Shown here one piece after another: positions 54,268-63,473 of a DNA stretch of 64,000 bases; the stretch's first letter is position 1, and each line of letters begins with the position of its first letter. A program made the translations under genes and the position numbers. Under the pieces are notes generated by a model, which was not told the DNA's origin, searched no databases, and was given only the letters and a program-made list of their open reading frames with translations. Source of the DNA: JAILZP01 sp037444185 (GTDB lineage: Bacteria > Bacillota > Desulfotomaculia > Desulfotomaculales > Desulfocucumaceae); contig JBBIMW010000001.1 of assembly GCA_037444185.1 (NCBI GenBank), positions 1 to 64,000 on the forward strand, given 5' to 3'.

Positions 54268-55070
54268 AGGTATTAAAGGGACTTCTGAAAGGGGCGGCCA
54301 GCCGGCCGGATTTGTCCCGGCCCCTGGTGCTGAAGGTTTTTCAACGCAATCTGCTGGTTTTCAGGAAGACCTGGAGGTCGAACATAATGTTCAATTTCGT
54401 GGAGCCGGTGCTTTACCTCTGGGCCCTGGGGTTCGGCCTGGGGATGTACGTGACCCGCATCAACGGGCTGTCGTACATAGAATTTCTGGCTCCGGCCCTG
54501 ATCGCCTCATCGGCCATGTTTTCCACCACCTACGAGATGACTTACGGCAGCTTTACCCGGATGGGGTTCCAGAAAACCTTCCACGGCATGGTGGCCACCC
54601 CGGTGAGCATGGACGACGTGGTCATGGGGGAGATACTGTACGGGACCTTTAAAGGGGTGCTGTACGGGATGGTGTTTTTTGCCGTGGTGGCCCTGTTCGG
54701 CCTGGTGAAGTCCCCCTGGGCGCTGCTGGTTCCAATTCCCCTGGCCCTGATGGTGGCCGGCTTTTCAATACTGTCCATGATCTGGACCAGCATCGCCCCC
54801 AACTACGATTCCTTCGGGTATTTTTTCACCCTGCTGATTTCTCCCATGTTTCTTTTCTCCGGTGTTTTTTTTCCGGTGGAAAACCTTCCCCCGGGGATCG
54901 GTTTTCTTCCCTGGTTCACTCCCCTGTATCATGCCGTGGAGGTTATCAGGCCCCTGGTGCTGGGGCAGGTTTCCTGGTCCATGCTGTACGATCTGGGCTG
55001 GCTGGCGGCCTTCGGGGCCCTGACCGTCAGGCTGCCTATGGTTATGGTGAAGAACAGGCTGATACAATAA
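54264..55070 (+). CDS. ABC-2 transporter permease (NodJ-like)
   Basis: 268 residues with six hydrophobic segments. NIMFNFVEPVLYLWALGFGLG and SPMFLFSGVFFPVENLPPG are the ABC2_membrane/NodJ signatures. It overlaps the ATPase gene by ATGA-type coupling. Its stop is followed within a few bases by the truncated end of pseudogene copy 2 on the other strand, which suggests a rearrangement boundary here. Confidence 0.9.
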   Translation: MKVLKGLLKGAASRPDLSRPLVLKVFQRNLLVFRKTWRSNIMFNFVEPVLYLWALGFGLGMYVTRINGLSYIEFLAPALIASSAMFSTTYEMTYGSFTRMGFQKTFHGMVATPVSMDDVVMGEILYGTFKGVLYGMVFFAVVALFGLVKSPWALLVPIPLALMVAGFSILSMIWTSIAPNYDSFGYFFTLLISPMFLFSGVFFPVENLPPGIGFLPWFTPLYHAVEVIRPLVLGQVSWSMLYDLGWLAAFGALTVRLPMVMVKNRLIQ

Positions 55071-55289
55071 TGGCCCTTCATAATATATGCTGGCGACTTT
55101 GTAGGTGATGGACCCTCCTTCCAGCCAGTCCGGGGCTTTTTCTATGTGGCCGGAATAGATGACGGCGGGTACCGCCCCGGTTATTCTGGCGGTGTCCAGG
55201 CCGGACATCTTCAGTGTTTTGTCTTTGAATGTTCCGGCCATGGCCTTCATGATCACGTCGTTTGACTGCCTGGTTATCTCCGCCTCCAC
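55071..55289 (-). pseudogene. 3'-truncated copy 2 of the small repeated gene
   Basis: From GTG 55289 (after GAGGGTGAATCA) the minus strand reads MEAEITRQSNDVIMKAMAGT, KMSGLDTARITGAVPAVIYS and ITYKVASIYYEGPL, homologous to copy 1. The homology stops at about 55079, where copy 1 would continue for ~25 more codons. The open frame then runs on as antisense of the permease. So the 3' end appears lost at the transporter boundary. Confidence 0.65.
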
Positions 55290-55376
55290 TGATTCACCCT
55301 CTTTTTCTGTTATTATACCGTGTCTGCCTTTCGGGGTGGAGTAGTTTCAGCTGCAGAGACTGGATAACTTAAAACA

Positions 55377-55424
55377 ACTTAATAACTTAGGTACCGGGTA
55401 CCTAAGCCCTAGGTACCCGGTACC
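55377..55424. repeat. Double GGTACC palindromic element, copies 3 and 4
   Basis: CTTAATAACTTAG with GGTACCGGGTACC (55390-55402), extended to CTTAGGTACC-G-GGTACCTAAG, is a perfect 10-bp inverted repeat. It is followed 9 bases later by GGTACCCGGTACC (55412-55424). The ~95 bases to its left match the region left of 53147-53170. Confidence 0.75.
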
Positions 55425-55479
55425 ATAATTCATGATATAATAATGCTATTGAATAATGGTGGTTGGCTGAGGGGCTGAG

Positions 55480-57726
55480 ATGGAAGAGAGTATATATGCC
55501 GAGGTGCTGGTGGACGTCACTGTGAAGAAGTTGAGCAGGGGGTTTCACTACACGGTTCCTCCCGGTCTGGCCGGCAGGGTCAGGGTGGGCAGCAGGGTGC
55601 TGGTGCCTTTCGGAAAGAGACAGCAGGCGGGTTACGTTATCGGTTTGGGATCTCCGCCGGGGGATCTGGGGGATCGGATTGAGGTAAAGGGAATCAAACA
55701 GATATTGGACGAGGGGCCTGTTTTTACGCCGGCCCAGATGGAGTTGGCCCGGTGGATGGCGGAGTACTGCCTTTGCCCCCTGGTATCGGCCCTGCAGGCC
55801 ATTATCTGGCCTAGAATACAGGGGGCCGGGCCGAAGAGGGTGAAGGGGCTGTACCCGGTGTTTCCCGCCGGTTCCAGGCCCGTTTTCGACCGGCGGTCGG
55901 CCAGGAGGGAGGCGGTCTGGACCACGGCCCTGGCCCATCCCGGCATGTCCCGGAAGGAGCTGGCGGCGGCCGCCGGCTCTTCTCCCGGCCTGGTGGACAA
56001 ACTGGTGTCCGGCGGGCTTTTGTGTTACGGGGAGATGGAACGGCGCCGGGATCCGTACCCGGCGGAGGGGCTGCGGTTCCGGACGGATTTCGAACTGACG
56101 GAGGAGCAGTCGGGGGCCCTGGAGGAAATAACAAGGGCCATGGATCTGTCCGCCCGGGAGGCGTTTTTGCTGTACGGGGTCACCGGCGGCGGGAAGACAG
56201 AGGTTTACCTGAGGGCCATCAGCCACGCCCTGGCCAATGGCAAACAGGCCATCGCCCTGGTGCCGGAAATATCCCTGACCCCCCAGATGGTGCACGCCTT
56301 CAAGGGGCGTTTCGGAGACAGGGTGGCCGTACTACATAGCAGGCTTTCCGACGGGGAAAGATATGATGAATGGAACCGCATCTATTGCGGAGTGGCCACT
56401 GTTGTGCTGGGGACCAGGTCGGCGGTATTTGCGCCGGTGTCCAATCCCGGGCTGATTATAATGGACGAGGAGCACGAGCCCTCGTACAAACAGGAGGAAA
56501 CCCCCCGCTATCATGCCCGGGATGTTGTTTTGAGGCTGGCGGGCCAGTTCGGGGCGGTGGCGGTTCTAGGCAGCGCCACTCCCTCCCTGGAGTCATACTG
56601 CCGGGCGCAGCCGGGAGGGCCTTACAAACTGCTTTCCATCACCGGGAGGGTGGGGATGAGGGCCATGCCGCAGGTCCGGATAATTGACATGAGGGGGGAA
56701 ATGAGGGCGGGAAACGCCGGCGTATTGAGCCGCGCTTTGGTTTCCGCCATGGGACAAAGGCTGGCCCGGCGAGAGCAGGCGATACTGTTTTTAAACAGGC
56801 GGGGGTATTCCACCCTGGTGGTGTGCAGGGAATGCGGACTGGTGATGAAGTGCCCGCACTGCGATATTTCCCTCACCTATCATACCGGTGGCCGCCTTCG
56901 CTGCCATTATTGCAACTACGCCGCCGCCGCCCGGGGGTGTTGCCCGGAATGCGGCAGCCCCCATGTGGGCTATTTCGGAACGGGAACCCAGAAGGTGGAG
57001 GAAGAGGTGGTGAAGGTGTTCCCAGGGATCCGGGTGCTGCGTATGGACAGTGACACCACCGGAAGAAAAGGGGCCCACGGGAGGATTCTGGGGACATTCA
57101 GGGAGGGCGGGGCTGACGTTCTAATTGGCACCCAGATGGTGGCCAAGGGGCTGGATATGCCCCGGGTCACCCTGGTGGGTGTTATAAACGCTGATGTTAC
57201 TTTGTACATGCCGGATTTAAGGGCGGCCGAGAGAACATTTCAACTGGTTGCTCAGGTGGCCGGCCGCACAGGAAGGGGCGACCTGGGGGGCGAGGTGCTG
57301 GTGCAGACCATGTCCCCCGAGCACTATTCCATCCTTCTGGCGTCACGCCACGATTATGAAGGTTTTTACATCCGGGAGTCCGGGGCGAGGGGAGCCCTGA
57401 ATTACCCTCCCTTTGCCAGATTGGCCAGGGTGCTGGTGACCGGGCCCGACAGGGGCCGGGTGGAGGAACTGGCGCAAAAATGGGCCTCTGCTTTGATAGC
57501 CGGGGCCGGTGGGCCCGGAGGGCCGGAGGGGCTTTTTGATGTGCTGGGCCCTGCGCCGGCGCCCCTGGCCAGGGTGAAGGACAGGCATCGTTTTCATGTT
57601 ATTGTTAAGTCTAGGAGCGGCAAGGGCTTGAGGACCGCGCTGAAGTCGGTGTCGGACCGGCTGGAGGAGAAGGCGGGGAATGACATGAGCGTTGTAGTCG
57701 ATATAGACCCGGTGAACCTGATGTGA
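55480..57726 (+). CDS. priA: PriA primosomal helicase
   Basis: 748 residues. It has an N-terminal 3'-binding domain (YAEVLVDVTVKKLSRGFHYTVP) and the helicase core with Walker A YGVTGGGKTEVYL, DEEH (MDEEHEPSYKQEE), GSATPSLESY and VAGRTGRG. The zinc-binding module is RECGLVMKCPHC..LRCHYCN..CPECGSP, with all cysteines present. It reloads the replicative helicase at stalled forks. It heads the priA-def-fmt-DUF116-rsmB-rlmN cluster, a common clostridial arrangement. Confidence 0.96.
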   Translation: MEESIYAEVLVDVTVKKLSRGFHYTVPPGLAGRVRVGSRVLVPFGKRQQAGYVIGLGSPPGDLGDRIEVKGIKQILDEGPVFTPAQMELARWMAEYCLCPLVSALQAIIWPRIQGAGPKRVKGLYPVFPAGSRPVFDRRSARREAVWTTALAHPGMSRKELAAAAGSSPGLVDKLVSGGLLCYGEMERRRDPYPAEGLRFRTDFELTEEQSGALEEITRAMDLSAREAFLLYGVTGGGKTEVYLRAISHALANGKQAIALVPEISLTPQMVHAFKGRFGDRVAVLHSRLSDGERYDEWNRIYCGVATVVLGTRSAVFAPVSNPGLIIMDEEHEPSYKQEETPRYHARDVVLRLAGQFGAVAVLGSATPSLESYCRAQPGGPYKLLSITGRVGMRAMPQVRIIDMRGEMRAGNAGVLSRALVSAMGQRLARREQAILFLNRRGYSTLVVCRECGLVMKCPHCDISLTYHTGGRLRCHYCNYAAAARGCCPECGSPHVGYFGTGTQKVEEEVVKVFPGIRVLRMDSDTTGRKGAHGRILGTFREGGADVLIGTQMVAKGLDMPRVTLVGVINADVTLYMPDLRAAERTFQLVAQVAGRTGRGDLGGEVLVQTMSPEHYSILLASRHDYEGFYIRESGARGALNYPPFARLARVLVTGPDRGRVEELAQKWASALIAGAGGPGGPEGLFDVLGPAPAPLARVKDRHRFHVIVKSRSGKGLRTALKSVSDRLEEKAGNDMSVVVDIDPVNLM

Positions 57727-57754
57727 GTGGATTTTATACGGAGGGATGATGGGG

Positions 57755-58213
57755 TTGGCTGTTTATAAAGTGGTGGAAGCTGATGACGACATACTCAGGC
57801 AGAAAGCCAGGGAAGTGCCTAAAGTCACACCCAATATCATCAAGCTTCTGAATAATATGCGGGACACCATGTACGCATACAGGGGCGTGGGGCTGGCGGC
57901 CCCTCAGATAGGAGTTTCCAAAAGGGTCATTGTGGTGGATGTGGGTGAAGGCCTGATTGAACTGATTAATCCCGTGCTGGTGGACGCCGTGGGTGAAATA
58001 GTGGATGTGGAGGGCTGTCTGAGTGTGCCGGGACTGACGGGGGACGTAAAGAGGGCGGCGGAAATACGGGTGAAGGGGCTCGACCGGTTTGGCGACGATA
58101 TTGAAATAAAGGCCGGGGGGTTCGCGGCCAGGGCCTTTCAGCATGAAATAGACCACCTGGACGGCATTTTATTCACCGATATGGCCGAGAATATCCGGAG
58201 GGTGAAAAGTTGA
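57755..58213 (+). CDS. def: Peptide deformylase
   Basis: 152 residues. The three motifs are GVGLAAPQIG, EGCLSVPG and QHEIDHLDG, giving the Cys and two His metal ligands plus the catalytic Glu. It removes the N-formyl group from nascent proteins. TTG 57755 gives the usual N-terminus MAVYKVVEADD and lies 9 bases after GGAGGG. The ATGs at 57746/57749 are too close to the site. fmt follows immediately. Confidence 0.95.
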   Translation: MAVYKVVEADDDILRQKAREVPKVTPNIIKLLNNMRDTMYAYRGVGLAAPQIGVSKRVIVVDVGEGLIELINPVLVDAVGEIVDVEGCLSVPGLTGDVKRAAEIRVKGLDRFGDDIEIKAGGFAARAFQHEIDHLDGILFTDMAENIRRVKS

Positions 58214-58233
58214 TTTTTGGGAGACAGAAGACA

Positions 58234-59226
58234 TTGAATGTTGTTTTCATGGGCACGCCCGATTTCGCCGTGCCTGTACTGAATTCCCTGGTGGAGGCGG
58301 GTATGGCTTTGCGGGCTGTGGTCACCCGGCCGGACCGGCCCCGGGGCAGGGGCAAGAGGGTGCGTTACTCACCGGTGAAGGAGGAGGCCCTGAGGTTCGG
58401 GCTGCCGGTTTACCAGCCGCACAGCGTAAGGGAAGAACATTTTATCGCCCTCCTGCGGGAATTAAATCCCGACGTGATAGCCGTGGCCGCCTTCGGCCAG
58501 ATTCTGCCGTCCGAAATTCTGAATATTCCGCCCCTGGGCTGTATCAATGTGCACGCGTCGCTGCTGCCGGAATACAGGGGCGCCGCCCCCATCCAGAGGG
58601 CGGTGATGAGCGGGAGGAGTGAAACCGGTGTCACCATCATGAAGATGGACACCGGTCTGGACACAGGGGATATACTGCTGCAGGAGAGAGCGGCCATTTC
58701 CCCGGAGGACAGCTTCGGCTCGCTATACCGCCGGCTGTCGCTGATGGGGGCCGGGATGTTGCCTGAAGCGCTGCATCTTTTGGCCTCCGGCAGGCTCCGG
58801 GGCGTACCCCAGGACAGCGAAAGGGCAACATACGCCCCGCCACTGCGCAGGGAGGAAGAGATCATAAACTGGTCCGGCCGGGCCGTCGATATTGAAAATC
58901 TGGTCCGGGGCCTGGACCCCTGGCCGGGGGCCAGAACCTGGCTGGGCGAGAGGGTGCTGAAAATATGGAGAGCCAGTGTGGCGGGCGGGGAAAGGGCCGC
59001 CGGCGGGACCGGTCCCGCAGCGGAAACGCCCTTGCCGGGACAAGTGCTGCGGACCGGCGGGCCGGGGCTGGTTGTGCAGTGCAAAGACCGCCCGCTGGCG
59101 GTCAGGGAGCTTCAGCTGGAGGGCGGTAAAAGGCTTGCTGCGGAGGATTTCCTGCGGGGAGTGAGGATTGTTCCGGGGGCAGTCCTGGGGTGGGCGGAGG
59201 GCCCGGACAATGCGGGAGGCGTCTGA
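58234..59226 (+). CDS. fmt: Methionyl-tRNA formyltransferase
   Basis: 330 residues. NVVFMGTPDFAVPVLNSL opens the protein, followed by AFGQILPSEIL, INVHASLLPEYRGAAPIQRAV (the formyl-transferase SLLP signature) and MDTGLDTGDIL. The C-terminal tRNA-binding domain follows with INWSGRAVDIENLVRGLDPWPGARTW. It formylates initiator Met-tRNA. TTG 58234 gives the conventional start and follows GGGAG by 10 bases. The earlier TTG 58210 overlaps the def stop. Confidence 0.95.
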   Translation: MNVVFMGTPDFAVPVLNSLVEAGMALRAVVTRPDRPRGRGKRVRYSPVKEEALRFGLPVYQPHSVREEHFIALLRELNPDVIAVAAFGQILPSEILNIPPLGCINVHASLLPEYRGAAPIQRAVMSGRSETGVTIMKMDTGLDTGDILLQERAAISPEDSFGSLYRRLSLMGAGMLPEALHLLASGRLRGVPQDSERATYAPPLRREEEIINWSGRAVDIENLVRGLDPWPGARTWLGERVLKIWRASVAGGERAAGGTGPAAETPLPGQVLRTGGPGLVVQCKDRPLAVRELQLEGGKRLAAEDFLRGVRIVPGAVLGWAEGPDNAGGV

Positions 59227-59228
59227 GA

Positions 59229-59996
59229 ATGAAGATAAGCGGCAAAAGGCTGTTCTTGGGGCTGCTGGCCTGCAGCCTCCTGTCGGTGGGACTGATTGCC
59301 CTTGCTTTGGGATATTATATTATCAACCCCGGCCGTTCCCTGATGAACCAGGTGTTGGTGCTGGCACTGGTTGTTTTCTTGGTGCTGGCTGTTGTTGTGG
59401 CCGGCCTGGGGATGGCCGGGATGCTCCTGACTCTGCTGGCCTCCAGAAGGCCGGGCCTTCTTCAGGGTCCCATAAGGATTGCCATAAATGTCTTTTTCCC
59501 TGTCATTATTGCTCTGGGAAGGCTTTTTAAAATAGATGTGGATCATATCAAAAGCTCCTTCATTGAGGTAAACAACCAGATGGTTAAAGCGTCAGGCTTC
59601 AGGCTGAAGCCTGAACAGGTACTGCTGCTGGTGCCCCACTGCCTGCAGCGTACCCAGTGCCCCCACAAGATCACTGTGGAGATCGGCAACTGCCGCCGCT
59701 GCGGAGGCTGCTGCATCGGAGAGCTGCTCACGGTGAGGGAGCACTATGGAATAAATATGGGCGTGGCCACCGGGGGGACCCTGGCCAGGAAATACGTCAG
59801 GGACTACCGGCCCCGGGCCGTGGTGGCCATCGCCTGCGAAAGGGATTTGACCAGCGGCATACAGGATTCAAACCCTTTGCCGGTTTTGGGGGTCACCAAT
59901 TTAAGACCCTTCGGTCCCTGCCACAATACCAGCATTGACCTGCCCAGGGTGGAGGAGGCCTTGAAATTTTTTATCGGCGGTGAAGGCGGTCGTTGA
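59229..59996 (+). CDS. DUF116 membrane-anchored cysteine protein
   Basis: 255 residues: two N-terminal membrane helices (about 7-33 and 40-68), a helical linker, then the DUF116 cysteine-rich domain (LVPHCLQRTQCPHK, NCRRCGGCCIGELL, VAIACERDLTSGI, FGPCHNT). The eight cysteines suggest a metal or Fe-S site. Function is unknown, but the gene is regularly found with fmt and rsmB in clostridia, as here. Its end overlaps rsmB by 4 bases. GGAGG is 8 bases before ATG 59229. Confidence 0.88.
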   Translation: MKISGKRLFLGLLACSLLSVGLIALALGYYIINPGRSLMNQVLVLALVVFLVLAVVVAGLGMAGMLLTLLASRRPGLLQGPIRIAINVFFPVIIALGRLFKIDVDHIKSSFIEVNNQMVKASGFRLKPEQVLLLVPHCLQRTQCPHKITVEIGNCRRCGGCCIGELLTVREHYGINMGVATGGTLARKYVRDYRPRAVVAIACERDLTSGIQDSNPLPVLGVTNLRPFGPCHNTSIDLPRVEEALKFFIGGEGGR

Positions 59997-61360
59997 CTAT
60001 TCGACACGGAAAATACAGTTCCAGGGATATTGCCCTGCTGGTGCTCAAAGAGGTGGACGCCGGGGCGGCATACGCCAACCTGGCCCTTGACCGGGCCCTG
60101 GAGTTATACAGGCCCGGGGCCCTTGACCGGGCCTTCGCCACCGAGCTGGTGTACGGAGCTTTAAGGACACTGAACACCCTGGACTGGATAATACAGCGGC
60201 ATATCAGGCACCCCCTGGAGAAGCAGACCCCCTGGGTGAGGAATATACTGCGCCTTGGAGTATATCAGATGCTTTATATGGACAGGGTGCCGCCTCCAGC
60301 GGCGGTGAACGAGGCCGCCAACCTGGCCAGGCGTTTCGGCCATCCCGGGGCGGTCGGATTTGTCAATGGAGTATTGCGCAATGTATTGCGACAGATGGGG
60401 GACATTGCCTTCCCCCCCCTCGGGGAAGACCCCGTAGGGCACATATCGCTGAAATATTCACATCCTGCCTGGCTGGTGGAAAGGTGGATCCGGGAGTTGG
60501 GCCCGGAGGAGACCATGATGCTGTGCGCGGCCAACAACCGTCCCGCCCCCGGCACCGTGCGCACCAATACCTTGAAGATTACCAGGGACGGCCTTGTGGC
60601 CCGGCTGGAAAACGAAGGCGTCCGGGCGGAGAAAGCCCGGTATGCCCCGGAAGGGGTCCATCTGGGTGGCGTTGGCGGGCTGAGGGGTTTTCCGCCCTTT
60701 GAGGAGGGACTGTTCCAGGTCCAGGATGAGAGTTCCATGCTGGCGGGGCATGCGGTGAGCCCGTCCCCCGGCTCCAGGGTGATGGATGCTGCCGGCGCCC
60801 CCGGGGGAAAGGCCACCCACCTGGCCCAGATTATGGGAGACAGGGGGACCGTGCTGGCAATGGACATACACGCCCACAAGCTGAAGCTCATCGGGGAAAA
60901 CTGCCGCCGGCTGGGGATCACCTGCATCAAGCCGGTGAAGGCCGATGCCGGGAACCTTCCGGAGGATTTGCGCGGGTGGGCTGATTTTGTCCTGCTGGAC
61001 ACTCCCTGTTCGGGAACGGGAGTGATCCGCCGCAGGCCTGATGCTCGCTGGAGAAAGACCCCCGGACAACTGCCGGAAATTATCAGGCTGCAGGGGGAAT
61101 TGCTGGACAGTGTTTCCCGCTGCCTTAGGCCCGGCGGTGTCCTTGTTTACAGCACCTGCTCCGTGCTTTACGAGGAGAACCGGGGGCAGGTGGAGAGATT
61201 CCTTAAAAGCAACTCCGGTTTCCAGGCCGAGGATTTGGGTAGGTATCTCCCCCCCGGCCTCGGGGAAGAAGGGTGCCTGAAAGAAGGGTGGGTTCAGCTG
61301 TACCCGCACAGGCACGGCACCGACGGCTTTTTTATCGCCCGCATGAGAAGAAGGGATTAA
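59993..61360 (+). CDS. rsmB: RsmB 16S rRNA m5C967 methyltransferase
   Basis: 455 residues. An N-terminal NusB-like RNA-binding domain (DRAFATELVYGALRTLNTLDWII, VGFVNGVLRNVLR) precedes the SAM-dependent Sun domain with MDAAGAPGGKATHLAQ, LLDTPCSGTGVIRRRPDARW (PC motif) and YSTCSVLYEENRGQVE (catalytic TC motif). TTG 59993 overlaps the DUF116 stop, implying coupling, although the ribosome site is modest. Confidence 0.94.
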   Translation: MTIRHGKYSSRDIALLVLKEVDAGAAYANLALDRALELYRPGALDRAFATELVYGALRTLNTLDWIIQRHIRHPLEKQTPWVRNILRLGVYQMLYMDRVPPPAAVNEAANLARRFGHPGAVGFVNGVLRNVLRQMGDIAFPPLGEDPVGHISLKYSHPAWLVERWIRELGPEETMMLCAANNRPAPGTVRTNTLKITRDGLVARLENEGVRAEKARYAPEGVHLGGVGGLRGFPPFEEGLFQVQDESSMLAGHAVSPSPGSRVMDAAGAPGGKATHLAQIMGDRGTVLAMDIHAHKLKLIGENCRRLGITCIKPVKADAGNLPEDLRGWADFVLLDTPCSGTGVIRRRPDARWRKTPGQLPEIIRLQGELLDSVSRCLRPGGVLVYSTCSVLYEENRGQVERFLKSNSGFQAEDLGRYLPPGLGEEGCLKEGWVQLYPHRHGTDGFFIARMRRRD

Positions 61361-61427
61361 TCAATGGCTGTAGAAATATGTGACAATGGAAAATTGGCCG
61401 GCGGTTCCCCGCCGGGTGTGTTCAGCC

Positions 61428-62492
61428 GTGTCTGACCGGATCAACCTGAAGGATTTGACTCTGCCCGAGATGGAAGACATTTTCCGGCGCCTGGGGGAGC
61501 CCCGGTACCGGGCATTGCAGGTGGCGGAATGGGTTTTCGGCAAGGGGGCGTCCAGCTTCGGGCAGATGACCAACCTGCCCCGGGATTTGCGTGACCGGCT
61601 GGAGGGCCTGGCCACTCCCGGCGGGGTTGCTATAATCGATAAACAGGTGTCTTCCCGTGGCGACACTGTGAAGTACCTCCTGGGCCTGGCGGACGGTCAG
61701 GCGGTGGAAACCGCGCTGATGATTCACTCCTACGGGCGGTCGGTGTGCATTTCCACCCAGGTGGGATGCCGCATGGCGTGTACTTTGTGCGCCTCGGCCC
61801 TGGGCGGGCTGGTCAGGGACCTTTCGCCCGGGGAGATGTACGATCAGGTCCTGGCGGTGCAAAAGGACTCCGGCCTCAGGGTAAGCCATGTGGTGCTGAT
61901 GGGTTCCGGGGAGCCCCTGGATAATTACGGCAGTACGGTGAAGTTTCTGGTCAATGTCAATGCCGGGTACGGGCTGAAAATAGGGTGCAGGCATATAACC
62001 CTGTCCACCTGCGGGATGGCGCCCCGGATAAAGGATCTGGCCGGCCTGGGATTGCCCGTCACCCTGGCGGTTTCGCTCCACGCTGCGGACAACGGCCTGA
62101 GAGACAGACTGGTGCCGCTGAACAGGAGGTATCCCCTGGAATCACTGATGGAATCCTGCCAATATTATTATGCGGGTACGGGGCGGAGGATCACTTTTGA
62201 GTACGCGTTGCTGGCCGGGATAAATGACAGTCCCGCCCAGGCCCGGCAGCTGGCGGACTTGATCGCGGGCATACCCTGCCACGTGAATCTGATACCTTAC
62301 AACCAGGTCCGGGAAAGAAAATATGCCAGATCTTCGCCTGCCGCTGTGCAAACCTTCAAGGCGCAGCTGGAGGAGGCGGGAATAGAGTCCACCGTGCGGC
62401 GGGAAATGGGGGCCGACATAGATGCGGCCTGCGGGCAGCTAAGAAGGAGAAACATGTTTTGCAAGCCGGACAATAGAGGAAATACTACTTGA
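61428..62492 (+). CDS. rlmN: RlmN dual-specificity rRNA/tRNA A2 methyltransferase
   Basis: About 354 residues. SDRINLKDLTLPEMEDIF is the standard opening. The radical-SAM motif is GCRMACTLCASALGGL (CxxxCxxC, with Leu where Phe is usual). GSGEPLDNYG, HITLSTCGM (methyl-accepting region) and the C-terminal EAGIESTVRREMGADIDAACGQL with the catalytic cysteine follow. It methylates A2503 of 23S rRNA and A37 of tRNAs. GTG 61428 with GGGTG upstream gives the typical length, and GTG 61380 lacks a ribosome site. Confidence 0.92.
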   Translation: MSDRINLKDLTLPEMEDIFRRLGEPRYRALQVAEWVFGKGASSFGQMTNLPRDLRDRLEGLATPGGVAIIDKQVSSRGDTVKYLLGLADGQAVETALMIHSYGRSVCISTQVGCRMACTLCASALGGLVRDLSPGEMYDQVLAVQKDSGLRVSHVVLMGSGEPLDNYGSTVKFLVNVNAGYGLKIGCRHITLSTCGMAPRIKDLAGLGLPVTLAVSLHAADNGLRDRLVPLNRRYPLESLMESCQYYYAGTGRRITFEYALLAGINDSPAQARQLADLIAGIPCHVNLIPYNQVRERKYARSSPAAVQTFKAQLEEAGIESTVRREMGADIDAACGQLRRRNMFCKPDNRGNTT

Positions 62493-62709
62493 ACACAGAA
62501 TTCAGAACACTGGACACAAGACCCCCCATGCCGCACACATGCGGTGCCTTGGACGAGGCGGCGCCATTAGAAGATGAAAATACGCCCGTCCCCTTCTGAA
62601 TTCAGGATTCCGACAGAATAATGGATGCAGCGTGAGCTACTTACAGGTAGGACTGGGAGCCCGGAACGGCGGGCTTAAGCGTCCTCCGCACCGACCAGGG
62701 GTGATGGAT

Positions 62710-63471
62710 ATGGGTCTTTTTTCAGGGCTGGAAGGGAGCCTTGAAAAATACATAGAGGGTTTTTTCAGGGATAGATTCAGGGGCCGGGTGCAACCGCTGG
62801 ATATTGCGAAAAAATTGGCCCGGGAGATGCGCGACAGAAAAAGGGTCAGTGTCAATCTGGTTTACGCGCCGAACGAGTATGAGGTCTATTTGTCCCCCGA
62901 AGACTGGGAGTCCATATCCTGCCTGGCCGGAGCATTGTCCGGGGAACTTCAGGATTACCTCAGCCAGAAGGCGGGGGAAAGGGAATTTACCTTGGTGGCG
63001 CCTCCCCGGGTGATATTTTTTCATGATGGGGAATTAAGGCCGGGTCAGGTGCGGGTCAGCGGAAAATTCAGCGGTCCGGAGGCTGTCGATGCCGGGTTGG
63101 GGCCGGAGTGCCGGCTGGAGGACACCATGAACTATCGTCCGGCCAGGGACACGGCGCCGGTTCCCGTTGCCGGCCACATTTACCGCCACGTGCTTGAAAT
63201 AATTGAAGGACCCGGCGCCGGAAGGGTGTTCCGGCTGGAAGGCCACCCTCTGGTGCTGGGCCGCAGGGAGTTATGCGACATCGTCCTGCCGGACGGCGGC
63301 GTGTCCCGCAGGCATGCCAGGCTGGAACCGGGCGGGGACGGGTGGGTGATCACCGATCTGAACAGCACCAACGGAACCTTTGTCAACGGGGAGCGCATAA
63401 AGTCGAAGGCGCTGTCCTCCGGGGACAGCGTCAAAATGGGCGCCACTCTGTGCGTGTATAAGGTGGATTAA
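62710..63471 (+). CDS. FhaA-like protein (DUF3662 plus FHA domain)
   Basis: About 253 residues. The N-terminal DUF3662 domain (FSGLEGSLEKYIEGFFRDRF..VQPLDIAKKLAREMRDRKRVSV) is joined by a linker to a C-terminal FHA phosphothreonine-binding domain (LVLGRRELCDIVLPDGGVSRRHARLE, LNSTNGTFVNG). This is the FhaA layout, which in other Gram-positives binds Ser/Thr-kinase substrates at the division and cell-wall machinery. ATG 62710 lies 6 bases from GGGGTG. A second FHA gene follows after 2 bases. Confidence 0.9.
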   Translation: MGLFSGLEGSLEKYIEGFFRDRFRGRVQPLDIAKKLAREMRDRKRVSVNLVYAPNEYEVYLSPEDWESISCLAGALSGELQDYLSQKAGEREFTLVAPPRVIFFHDGELRPGQVRVSGKFSGPEAVDAGLGPECRLEDTMNYRPARDTAPVPVAGHIYRHVLEIIEGPGAGRVFRLEGHPLVLGRRELCDIVLPDGGVSRRHARLEPGGDGWVITDLNSTNGTFVNGERIKSKALSSGDSVKMGATLCVYKVD

Positions 63472-63473
63472 TT

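Noticed and set aside
61500..61515. Another GGTACC palindrome copy (in rlmN), and similar ones at 42530 and 49407
   Set aside because: They lie inside conserved coding sequence and lack the TTAATAACTTAG leader.
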